A stretch of DNA of 64,000 nucleotides from Trichosphaerium sp. ATCC 40318. Lineage: Eukaryota > Discosea > Flabellinia > Trichosidae. The stretch covers positions 124,001 through 188,000 of the forward strand of contig JALMLS010000097.1 of NCBI GenBank assembly GCA_038496445.1, in the 5' to 3' direction. The translations under genes were made by a program, and so were the position numbers. A model generated the notes under the pieces. It was given only the letters and a program-made list of their open reading frames with translations. It was not told the DNA's origin and searched no databases. Positions 33,835 to 44,997 of this stretch are shown in pieces; within the stretch, counting starts at the first letter, position 1, and the number at the start of each line of letters is the position of its first letter.

Positions 33835-36800
33835 TCACTTGCTGTGTGTCCAAGTATGCGCAAGCTGACTAGCCATCTCTGATACAAGAATAGCCTTGTC
33901 GTTTCCGAGAGAGTGGAAGACATGCTTTAACTTGTACATCTTGACTACATGCCTTGGATTGTCCGCACACATGATCAAACAATTCAAAATCTTCAGTAAA
34001 TTCACGCGAACCATGTTTGACGGGTGATCAAATCGCTTCAACACAAGCGGTATTATGCCTAAAGCGGAAAGAAAATAAAGATTAGCAAATTTGTTTTACA
34101 ACTAATTGAAGAAAAAAAAACGCACTCGAGAGCTCTCGTCCAATATCTGATGACACTGTGAGCAGCTTGATAAACGATTCTACTAGATTAGAGAACACCT
34201 ACAAATACTAGTTAGCGAGTGCATTTGAATATTTGAACAAAAAGCGGTTACCTCTGGAGTGGCGTTGGCGAAGAGTGTTTTGAGCTCTTGTATGTTCTCT
34301 TTTCGTTCGAGGATGCCTGATACGTGATTCATATCGTCAGCCATCCAAGCTGACAAGGCGTCCATGGCTTGTACTTGCCAAGGGAAACCCTGTCGGAACA
34401 AGGAAACGTAGAACTTTACACAGTTATTCCGCTTGAGCTCTGCTCTTATCTTCTTTGTGTGCGCAAACTCGCACATGAGAGGAAGTGCGAACTGCTTCAT
34501 GGTGCTATTTTCCTCTATGGCCTGCATCAAGTGTGGTATCACACCTAGCTTAGCAGCCTTCTCTTGTCGCTCCTTGTTGATACGACAAAGGTTGTGTATG
34601 ATGGCGAGTATCTGGTTCTGTACGTTGACCTTGTTTCGCTTTGGCGATTTCTTGCCCATAAAGTTGATTAAAGACTTTATAGCGCCAGCCTTATGAAGCA
34701 CAGCCAGAGCGTTCGATTCCATCGATAGATTCTTGAGACTCTTCAGGATGGTCAAAAACTGTGATGACTTTTTCAGTTTTGGAAGCAAAGTGAACAGTTC
34801 TACAAACATCACCGTCAGTATACCCAAATGCATTCGCACGGTTGCTACTCCACAAAAAGGGAAGATGAGAAAATACAACGTACGCTTTAATACATCTATG
34901 TCAATGAATGCTCGTTTGACCTTGGAATCAGACCTCGAGAAGTACAATAGAATATCTGCAATCTTCCTGCAGTAGCTCTTGGCATTGTCTGCGCGTTCAC
35001 CTATCATATTGTGCAAACACCTCACAAGCTGAGGAAGGAGTCCGTGATGGGAAAACAGTCTACAAAAATCGTTCTTGGTAATGTGCGGCAGGTGGAACAC
35101 CTTGTACACGCAGTGTATCACCTTTTGTAGTATATGTCTGCTTTCAGCGTATTCCTCATCCGGCCTGAAAACCACGTCAGAAACCACAAAAAAAACGAAA
35201 AAAAAATCAATTATTTGGTACGTACACTGCTAGTAGTGTAACGAGCACTGGAATGCCATTGGCAGCTATAAACATCTTTGTAGTTCGTGTAGTAGAGACG
35301 ATTATTTTTATAAAGTTGGCAATCTCCAGCCTTATCTTGACCGAGTACCTCAGTCGGGCGTACTGCATCACAGCGGGTATACCTCCAACAATAGCAAATG
35401 TATCTGCTATCGCCTTGTTACCAAGTATAAACTACAAGCGGCAATTAGCGAAATCATGTTTGGTAGGGCCACACAAGAGGCAAGCAATACCGTATTGACA
35501 GTTCTCAAAACGTATGGTATAGTTTCGAGATACTCTTTTGTCTCGTAGATCAAATCGTAGATTGGCATGACACCGTGGTGCTGCATCAATTTTTCAGTTT
35601 GCTCAGGGAAAGATGTGAAGATTGCATTGAGCTCATCACACGCTTTTATAATCTGGTCATTGCTATATGACGTCGATGCTGTTTCTATCAACTGCAATAC
35701 TTGCTCAGCAATCTCCTTGCCATTAGGCGCGTGGATATCACCTTCCATGTCTACCATAACCCAGTTATTACACAGGTTCGAATAAGGTCAAACTAGGTTG
35801 AGTCGTACCGAATGAATCGGACAAATCTTCGTCGAACAAATCATCAAAGGCTTCTTCCTCCTTTTCATCCCAAGCCTCAGTCATTTTGACTTCCAATTGA
35901 TTTTGATCTAATCCGAACGACGTCTGGGAACTAACTTCACCAAAGTCATCCCAATCAGATGTGTCTTCATTCTCCGCAAACTGTTGTAGTTTCTCTACAC
36001 AGAGTTAGACACAGTTCCGTAAAAAATAAACTGATAAAAAAAACAGTTCAAAAAAAAAGAGATTTGTAAGTTTCAGTTATGGCCAATTGCCGTGCCTGGC
36101 AGATTCTGATCTATCATATCGCCAGCCAAGTTTTTATCATATGCAACTCGTCTAGGTGCATCACCACCAAGGGTTTCATCATCTAAGATTATTGTGTAAG
36201 CAAACGTAAAATCCAAAATGTGGTTACACCAAAAACCCGCACCATTACCAAAATCCTCGTCCCAATCCTCTTCTTCGGTGTCTTCAGCGTATTTACTGAG
36301 AGATCCACCACCAACAGGAGAGCTGCTCCCTGTTACCAGAGAATTAACTCTAGTGTGATGATGGACAGATCTAGACTCGCCTGACGTGTCAGTGCGTGAC
36401 CTGAAGTGTCGCCGAGCTTTACCTACAGCCCTTCTAACAGATGGGCCATGCAAAATCAATGTCTTCCGCTTCTCCTTGCGCACTGCACAGACAATGATCA
36501 ATTATTTGAATTAAACAATTGCAAAAAAATGGTACGCACCTTCGAGTTCTCTGTTAAACGCTTCTACATTCTTTTCGACTTGTTCATTGTTGGCTTTGAT
36601 CGGCACTGTCTAAAAAACAAAAAAAAATACAATTTAAAACTATGGACAAAGCCATTTGGAAGGAGGGATAGATGGAGCAAAAGAATTGCTGGCAGATAAC
36701 GTACCATATTAGAAACAATCCATTGATGTTTTAACAGCTGTACAGCACTTGGTCTGAGCATCGCTTCCTTACGGAAGCAGCGTTGCAAGAAGCCTTTGAG

Positions 36801-37858
36801 CTTTGGTGTAATACCATCTGGCATAGGCGGTGAGTCGTCTTGTACTATACGGAACAAGGCAGCCATTGGTGACAACTCAAAGTAGGGAGGAGCTCCTGTG
36901 GTTAATTCTATGACAGTCGAGCCCACACTCCAAATATCAGAAGCAGGTGTTGCACCGTTCAACTCCACAATTTCGGGAGCCACTATTCATTATTGTAAGA
37001 GCCGGATGCGTGATTACAAAAAGGCTAGAATTTGTACGCACTCCAGTAAGGCGATCCTCTAATTTCATCAGCGTCATCCTTGGCAGTGGACGGATTGAAC
37101 TTTGTAGCCACGCCAAAATCTGCGAGCTTGACTTTGGCACCTTTGGTACATAGAATATTGGCTCCCTTGATGTCACGATGGATAACACCTTGTTCGTGAA
37201 GGTATGCTAATCCCAACAATACCTGCGCAAGATGTAGGTACATAAATCCAAAGAATAGAGAGCGAGTACCTGTCGTATAAAATGGGCAATCAGACTCTCT
37301 GGCAATTTCCCTATTTTTTTGACCATGCCAGCAAGTGACCCTGCCTCCATATATCTAACCCAATGTCATTATTGATGGTTTTTATCATACAGTTTTACAA
37401 GTAGAAAAACAGTCGCTACGCACTCTAATACAATGTATAGGTATTCTGATGTCTTGTACGATGCCAGGTATTGCACAATATTGTCATGATTCAAGTAGCG
37501 GAGCAGAGTTATCTCTTGCTGATGAAGAATTAACCACCAAATACGCGAACAAAAAGCGCTACGCGTGCTCTGCGCTATGTGCTTACCATTATACTGGGCA
37601 ATTCATCTTTGGGTATATTTTTAAGCTCAATTTGTTTTATGGCGACAACTATTCATATTAACGCATGCTAGTGCATTTGACAGTGTACCTTGACCCATTG
37701 ATCTCGGCGAGGTATCTATACCCCTCCTGACAACTCCAAAGCCACCTTTGCCGATGATATCATCACCAATAAGCTATTTTCTATTTAGACAACAGACGTT
37801 ACATTTAGATAATTACGTAGTGGTCCGATATGGACTCTTTCTTGCTTGGCTTTGCCAT
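33835..37858 (-). CDS. MAP3K-epsilon / Cdc7 (SepA)-type kinase with ARM repeats
   Basis: A STE-group kinase of the septation/Hippo-like branch. ATG 37858 opens [14 protein letters not shown], and after an intron the glycine loop [13 protein letters not shown] follows. Then VVAIKQIEL (ATP Lys), [53 protein letters not shown] and [16 protein letters not shown], all family-typical. A linker has acidic DWDEDF/DWDDFGE motifs. The C-terminal third (33.8-35.7 kb) is helical ARM-type repeat: [49 protein letters not shown] and [16 protein letters not shown]. Kinase plus ARM repeats is the layout of plant MAP3K-epsilon and Dictyostelium SepA, which act in cytokinesis. Role and partners are inferred from that family. 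Confidence 0.92.
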
Positions 37859-38157
37859 AGCTGAATAGTTTACTGTGTGTAGACGCGCTTTGGCTTGCTT
37901 TTACTGAAAATGGTTTTTTAGAAATTTTTGAGGCTTTCCATAAGTCGCTATGCGTGCTTAAAAGATGAACGTTGGGCCAATCAAATGCGCACAAGTGTGC
38001 TACAGTGTAATGGTAGTGACAGAAAGTGCCAGACAAGAAAAAATATTTAATTGTCCATCGCTAATTTACATTCGCCAGTGAGGCCATATTATGGATGTAT
38101 AGCAAGAAACAAAGAGTGTTGGCATATATAAAACCATTCCAATTTTGTGCTGTCAGT

Positions 38158-38691
38158 TTATGCTTCAACTTCTTCAGCAACGGCTGGCGTGGCCTTTTCA
38201 GGTTCTGCAATTGGGTCTCCAACGTGTGTTTGTCTGAATTGCAATTTGTACAACAATTCTGGACCCCACAAGAGCGCGTTGCGTTTATCCGCTACCCAAT
38301 CGGCTGGAACTTCGGTGTAACCCCATGGCTTACGTCCACCAAGTATTTCACCAACATAATAACCAGCGTAGACAGCACCAAAGGTGGCTGGGACTCCTTA
38401 AACAATTTGTATTAGTGTGTGGTGGCGCTAATGAAATAATTTGCGCATAAAAACAGCGCCTTGTAACCTACCAGTGATCCATTCGTTAGCGCTGAGTTTC
38501 AGTGTAATTAGACGGCCGAAATCTGAGCTGAATGCACCTGTGAACCTGCCGGCTTTTAAAAACTGGTATCCAATGTGCTGGAAAGTGAAATGCCAAAAGT
38601 AAGGGCTGGTTCCAGGCTTTACGTGAGCGAGGTCGATGAGTTGTCCTCTCTTGATTAAATTAGCACCGATATTTGCTAGCATGCGGGCCAT
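38158..38691 (-). CDS. Mitochondrial ATP synthase subunit g
   Basis: Two exons encode about 153 residues. The second exon carries a hydrophobic span with the glycine motif typical of subunit g (AVYAGYYVGEILGGRKPWGY), which helps dimerise ATP synthase in the inner membrane. The N-terminal half (MARMLANIGANLIKRGQ to FWHFTFQHIGYQFLKAG) is amphipathic and would lie on the matrix side. The tail is Ala/Glu/Pro-rich (EKATPAVAEEVEA), longer than in yeast. The call rests on the VGEI-GR/GGRK..GY block and size; overall similarity is modest. Confidence 0.7.
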
Positions 38692-38806
38692 AGCGAACTG
38701 TTTGTTTGGTTTGGTGGTTGGTTCTGTCTATTTTGTTTGACCAATTTTTTTTTTCGCTTGGATTAATAGCATTTACAACCAGCTGAGCTCAAAATTGTCT
38801 CACAGA

Positions 38807-40600
38807 ATGCTGACCAAAGGCGCGCAAATGTTTAGCAGAAGGGTAGCTTGTGTGAATAAGAACCAAATTTCTCGTTCTTCACTCCCTCGCACTTCCCAGA
38901 CCATCAAAACACGCAACGTGCAAACCTGGTCTAATGTGGATACCAAAGTGGTGTGTTCCAACCTTTTTGTTTAATTATTTATGCTTAAAACGCGTAGGTG
39001 ACACTCTTGCCTGGCGACGGTGTTGGTCCAGAGATCACAGACGCTACAGTCGGTGTTATACAGGCTGCTAAAGCACCTGTTGAATTTGAAAGGTTTGATT
39101 TGCGTGGTCCTTACGAACCTGAGAACATCAGTGAAACGTCAGAACTTATCTCAAGGTGCGAAGCGTAGTTCGTATTGCGCATTTTCTCAAAGTATACCAT
39201 TCTAGCATTTCACGCAATGGCATTGCGCTAAAAGGACCACTTTTCACTCCAGTTGGCTCAAAGCGCTACACAAGAAACTTACAGCTTCGCCGTGTGTTTG
39301 AACTGTCAGCCATGCACGTACCTTGCTACTCCCTAGAAGGTGTCAAGACGCGCCACAATGACGTAGATTTGGTACGTGTCTGAGTCTAAGCACTCCCTTG
39401 TGACAAAAAAGCAAACATCTAAATCAAGTACTCCAGGTTGTAATTAGAGAGAACACAGAAGGAGAATACTCAGGTTTGGAGCAAGAGGTACGATCAATTT
39501 GGTTACTGTACCCGTTTTTTCAAAAAATGAATTATTTTTTTCTGTTTTCTTTTTTTCCCTTTTGAGTTGACATCTTTTCTTTAGCTCGTACCTGGCGTAG
39601 TACAATCTCTTAAAGTGACCACTGAGAAAGCTTCATTGTCCATTGCGAAGAGAGCATTCGACTATGCAGTTGAGAATGCCAGAAAGAAGGTCACAGCCAT
39701 ACACAAGGCCAATATCCAGTGCGTAATTTAACTGCTCATCTTGTCAATGTAACGGTTTTATTTTAAAATAGAAAGGTTACAGATGGATTATTCCTTGAGT
39801 CTTGCAGGTACTTGAACATTTTATGTCGCTGTATATTTAATGTGGCTTTCGACCAATTTGGTCATAGTGTTATTATACGAATTGCTGTTTTACTAATAAC
39901 TATTGTAGACTTGTTGCAGAGAAATACCCTAACATTGAGTACCAAGAGATGATTGTAGACAACACTTGCATGCAGGTACGCGCTGACACGTGCACGCATA
40001 TCCTCAATCAATCTACTTTTTGGTGTATTTTTATCGAGGGTCACTGTACCCCTTCTCCCTTCCACACAAACTGACAACGGATTGCACTAGTTGGTTATGA
40101 ATCCTTCTCAATTTGATATAATGGTCACACCTAATCTTTACGGAACTATTGTCGGTACGTTTGCGCCCTATTGTGGCTGAGAAAGATGCGTGGGCCAATG
40201 TGCTAACAGGTCTTTCTACTTAGCCAACGTTGCTGCTGGATTAGTTGGAGGACCAGGTCTCACACCAGGTGCCAATATCGGTGACAACGTCGCCATTTTC
40301 GAGCCAGGTTGCCGTCACGCTGGCATGGATATTAGAGTACGGTTTATTTTTTCCCCTTGCAATCTGTCCCCTCTAACAGTGTTGTCTCTTTAGGGCAAAA
40401 ATATTGCAAATCCAACCGCTATGATTCTATCAGGTGCTATGATGCTTCGTCACTTGGAATTGGATAGATACGCTGATATGATCGAGAACTCATTGAAACG
40501 TGTTCTTAAAGAAGACAACGTAAAGACCATGGACTTGGGTGGTACCGCCACTACTAAGGAATTCACCAAAAGGGTGATTGAATCCCTTAACAGAAAGTAA
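38807..40600 (+). CDS. NAD-dependent isocitrate dehydrogenase, regulatory-type subunit
   Basis: A TCA-cycle enzyme subunit in mitochondria. ATG 38807 gives a Ser/Arg-rich targeting leader ([20 protein letters not shown]), then [116 protein letters not shown] and the C-terminal [11 protein letters not shown]. The block NLYGTIVANVAAG lacks the acidic residues (NLYGDI-SD) that bind metal in catalytic subunits and matches yeast IDH1-like regulatory subunits. About nine exons join cleanly. A catalytic partner should be elsewhere in the genome. Length is near 370-380 residues, as expected. Confidence 0.93.
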
Positions 40601-40754
40601 AACAAATTTTGAGAACAAAAAACCAAGCAAATAAAGTGAAGGCTTATGTAAAGAAAAAAAGAGTGTTGACTTTTTTCCCATAAATATTTGGCATTTTATT
40701 ATTAGTACAACGAGAAATCTATCCACTAGTCACCTTGTCACGTGCGGTAGGTGT

Positions 40755-42593
40755 TTACACTGCCACATAACTGGCTGGTACCCATCCAATGCGGCCAGCT
40801 AAGAATTGATGAGTATTTACTTTTTTTTTTTGTATGGTTTGTTCTCCGTACAGCTATTTTGTCCTTCAAACCAACTGCCATCGCGACCAAGTATCACAAT
40901 GCGTTCGCCTTTGAAACACGAGATTTCGAACTGGCTGCGCGCCTGGCAAAGGATTAGAAGAAGATTCAAAAAATGTGACAAATTCAAACTTTTACGCACA
41001 TTAAACGTGTAGCTGGCGATGCCAACCTGATGTGATGTTGCTGCTGGGGCGCCACTGTTTGCTATAGACGCAGTGGCTTGCATCTCTTCGGACGATGATT
41101 CTTCTTCGGAACTGTCCTCTTCGCTGCTGCTCTCTTCGTCTGATTCGTCAGTTTCTGTTGTGTCTTCTCTGCTCGATTCCGAATCGATTGGTGAAGGCGA
41201 CTTGTGCAGGTCTGTCGTAACTGTCTGCACGTATGCCCGAGGGATAAACCCTTTCTCATCACCTAGTTGCACTTCCAACCAATCATCGCTTACAGTGTTG
41301 ATCAAGGTCATAATATCGCCCTTGGAGAAAGATATCTCGCGTTCGTCACGTTTTTCAAAGTCATATCTGCCAAAAAATACGTTCAGTACAAAAATTGGAT
41401 TGCTGCTCTACACTTACAGAGCGGTTACTTTTTCGGTGGATGTTGGTGTTGGCGCTGGTCCAAGTGTAGGAGTGGATTCTCCACGCCCACTATCGGTCCT
41501 TTTAAAGGCGGAGTCTCTGTCTTTGATTGGAGCGCGATTAATCATCTTCTTTTCCGGATCGCAAAGATCTGGTATTAATATCACGCATTGCTTATGTGCA
41601 GCGAACGAGCACGTTTTGCACTGGTAACCTTAGTAGTAGATCAGAGTTTTAAGGCTACTAGTTTGTTCTTGTGTTGTTTTCTGTTGTGATTGCGTACCTT
41701 GCTTTTGTGTTACGCCCCAGATAAACTTTGTACAGTGATTGCACCACGTTGGCCTTTATACGATGAATATTAGTGGCCGGTACAAAAAATAGTGTTTGAT
41801 GTAGCCTGTATGTACCTTCCAAAGTAAGTTAACGAGAACTTGTGCTCGCAATAGTTTGCGTTCCTAGCGTCTAATGTTAGAGGCTCGCTTTGAATAAGGG
41901 CGTATGTACTTGATGAGTGGTCGGCCAGCCTCTATTTATTAAGTGTTAATACTACACAGGCATAGGAGTGGATTGGCGGTATTATGTTCGGCGTAAACAA
42001 AACCAAAAAGGGGGTACCTTTATTTAGTTTATCCGCGCTTTGTGTCATTGTTCGTATCCATTCATCTGCGGATTCGGCGCTATCTAAAAAAAACGTGTTG
42101 TCATGAGCCACACAATCCCCGTTTGTATATTGCACGTGAGTAATGTACCTGCACGTAGTTGGAACGTTTTCCACGTGCGCTCGTCTGTCTTGTAGAAGGC
42201 TATGCATTGGCCATCTTTTTTGCCGACTTTTTTTGCATAACATAACGTTTTTAAGTCTACGCGTTCCACTTCCTATCGCTACGTTAATATTTTTTCGGTT
42301 TAGCTTTGTGTACCTTATGTGGTCCCCACTTTTTTTCGATTTTAGATTTCTGGGAGTATTTAGGGTTTTTGAGTGTAGGAGCTTATCATCGCACCTTTGG
42401 CGTAAATGTCATGATGTAGAAACTAGTAACTTGCACCCAACGCTTCTTCCATGTACCGGACGGTGCTAATACCTGTGCTAAACCTACATGCGCGTTATTT
42501 AGCCATCAAACGGTACTAAAAATTATGTAGCGTGTAATACTGTGCTAATTACGCGACATCGCACCTTCTTTAACGACGGACATGTTAGCGTTA
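40755..42593 (-). CDS. PH-C1-SH3-SH3 adaptor protein
   Basis: No catalytic domain; a lipid-linked signalling adaptor. ATG 42593 opens MSVVKEGAMSR and a PH domain follows: SGTWKKRWVQV, KTLCYAKKVGKKDGQCIAFY, and the closing helix SADEWIRTMTQSADKL. Next is a C1 (diacylglycerol-type zinc) domain: CEHKFSLTYFG, RPTWCNHCTKFIWG, GYQCKTCSFAAHKQC and PDLC, with all His/Cys ligands seen. A Ser/Pro linker leads to the first SH3 (FEKRDEREISF-like start, SFSKGDIMTLINTVSDDWLE, GFIPRAYVQ), an acidic Ser/Glu tract, and the last SH3 (ARSQFEISCFKGERIVIL, GSWFEG, GRIGWVPASYVAV). C1-SH3-SH3 recalls metazoan STAC proteins; the added PH domain is different. Confidence 0.85.
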
Positions 42594-42804
42594 ACAAGGC
42601 AATGTGTGTAAAAATGGATTTGGGAAGAAATTGGAGGACGTTGTATTGCAACTTGAGCTCCGCAAACCCAAAACAGGCAAGAACTTACTACAAATTTACC
42701 GCTTGATACACAGGCTACTACAGTTTAATATTTGCACAACAATATAGTTTGTCCAATACTGGAATTACATTTTCTGTCAACATACATTCGGTACAAACCC
42801 TCCT

Positions 42805-43628
42805 TTAAAATCTTGACCTGTACGGTTTGAGACGTGGAATAAACATGCCTACTTCCTCTCTATACATTTGAAAGATGGCACCTAAAACACGCTGTTACTA
42901 CGTGCAAAAGGGAATGAGTGTCAAGAGGTTGTTTTTACTTGCCGTATTTGTTTATGCGAACTGGATCTAGGATGAGCGACATGTACAAGAAACTCCCAAC
43001 AAAGAATACCAGGCAGTAGTAGAACATTGTAGGCGAATTGATCAGCTGAGAACCTGCAAGTAGAGAAATCTCAAGTATCTTGTAAGCCGCCTTGGTGTGA
43101 CTTGATTGTAATTGTGCGTACCCACAAGCCGCTTGTCAAGGGCGTTCGGATGTACTTGTGTATCCCATGAATCGATAAAGGTTCTATTGCGGATTTTGGG
43201 AGTACAGGGAAGAGACCGTCAAAGCTATAAAAGTGGATGAGGGGATGTTGACACACGACATACAAAAAATGTTTACGTACGCAATCCCTAAACCGAATAG
43301 TAGACCGCCAATGCCCATTATACTCTTAAATAGACGTGAATAAACCGTTATAACGATAATGTAACCGAACCTGTACTGGACGCGTCAAAGTTGCGGCGAC
43401 ATCCAACCCAAAGAATTTACGTATGCCATACTCTAGGAAGGGCGTATCGAAGTCTTTTGTAACAAGTATAATAAATGCAGGTACGCCTATCACGTTTACA
43501 ACCTAGTAAATATCAAAATTGAGCGTGTGGGAGTATTGTACCATCCATAGTAAATGTTTTAAGGATAGCGAATTGCCAAACGGCTTTTTGTAGAGTTGGT
43601 CGCGTAAGCTTGGTTGATGGCTAGCCAT
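42805..43628 (-). CDS. Multi-span membrane protein, possibly ICMT/PEMT-like methyltransferase
   Basis: About five exons encode a small membrane protein from MASHQPSLRDQLYKKPFG. Hydrophobic spans: VVNVIGVPAFIILVT, SIMGIGGLLFGLGIAF, and SPTMFYYCLVFFVGSFLYM. The block HGIHKYIRTPLTSGLW resembles the R-x-P region of isoprenylcysteine/phospholipid methyltransferases, where it precedes the SAM-binding helix. The C-terminal segment ILDPVRINKYG..YREEVGMFIPRLKPYR matches their E-x-x-x-x-x-F-x-Y-x-x-x-V-P-x-F-I-P end. Substrate cannot be told. NnrU-like proteins share the pattern. The stop at 42805 follows the last exon. Confidence 0.5.
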
Positions 43629-43772
43629 TGTGTTAGCGTTATTGATTGATGCCCACGTCGAACAGAAAAATGACGAATTTGTTTGCGGCAAGTTTTTCAC
43701 TAAAGAGAGAACCCTTGACTGTGACCCCACACTTATTCTTTGCGAACTTTTCTTGTTTTACATAGCAGCACC

Positions 43773-44458
43773 ATGGTGTGTATTATGCATTAATGAGTAA
43801 ATACTGACAAATTGTAGTCTCAAGCGGATATACAAGATACACAGCCTGTTGGAGACGACGATGAGCTTATGGGCGATATAAAAGAGGAGGAGGTCGATAT
43901 GATAGACACTCAAATGAGTTTTGATGATGTGCGCGTCCCAAGCATACCATGAGAGTCACTAAGCGTATTATAGGACACCAACGCATTTGCGAGCGCCCCA
44001 GCAGAAGGTTTTGGTTCTAAATCTTTTTATAAACGCTAACGCCACTCTTAGCAATGTCAGAGGTTGTACCCTTCGAAGAGGATATTGAAGAAGACCACAA
44101 ATCGGAAGTACGGATTGTGTATGCAACGTAACGGTCAACATTGACATTTTTAAACAAAAGCGTGTGACCACTCCATTCATGACAAAATACGAGAGAGCAC
44201 GTATCCTTGGTGTGCGTGCAAAACAGATTAGCATGAACGCACCTATTCTTGTTGAGTTAAAGGGAGAAACAGATCCTCTAGAGATTGCCATGAAAGAGCT
44301 AAAGGAAAGTAAGATACCACTCATCATTCGCAGGTACATACATACACACGCCTTTTCTGTCTTTTTTGACCTCAACGTGGTCCTAACAAGCTTATTAAAG
44401 ACGGTTACCTGATGGCAGCCACGAGGATTGGACCGTAGATGAGCTTATCATTCCTTGA
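43773..44458 (+). CDS. RNA polymerase subunit RPB6 (RPABC2, shared by Pol I/II/III)
   Basis: The C-terminal core is diagnostic: [56 protein letters not shown], and [17 protein letters not shown]. The N-terminal half is acidic as usual ([19 protein letters not shown] and [13 protein letters not shown]). The initiator ATG (43773-43775) is followed at once by an intron (GTGTGTATT to TTGTAG), so the start codon forms an exon boundary. Length is about 150 residues, as in other eukaryotes. Confidence 0.93.
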
Positions 44459-44997
44459 TTCCGCTTTTTTTCGTTTATTGTATCCATAGCCAGCTCCCTC
44501 GATCAGTATAACTCTAGTCGTGGGATGAGACCCCAAAAAAAGAAGAAACGCCAACTTCTTAACACTGCACAATCAACCATTTATGTGCCAGTAGTAGTGC
44601 GTTGGCGCTTTTCTTCTTTGTACCCCAAAAAATAAATTTTGCCATTGCTTAAATCACGTGACCAAAAAACGTTTTTCTTTTAAAGTGTAAATAAAGACGA
44701 TGATAAGGAAACCTTCTTCCAAGACTCTTGCTCACTCTACCAGCATGAGGATTCGAAAACCGGCGTTAGGTAGGCTAGAAAACCGAATGGTGGCGTCGAT
44801 GCGTTCGTTACCTAGGCACACTGGTAGCTCTGCTTCTTTTGAATTATTACCCGGACATGCGTATATTCGCCGCAGACTCTTGGATCCAAGCGCGTACCCC
44901 ATCGTAGACGATAGGTGCTTACTATTCGTTACTTTTAACACTGGCTCTTAACGAATTACAAACATCAATTTGGTTTTTGCTCTTGTTTTTAACTGCG
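44459..44997. other. Intergenic with an unconfirmed small frame at 44700-44951
   Basis: A plus-strand frame (MIRKPSSKTLAHSTSMRIRK onward, 83 codons) is Arg/Ser-rich and has no family features. It could be a leader, a small gene or noise. The region also holds the 3' end of RPB6 and the EXO70 promoter. Confidence 0.25.
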
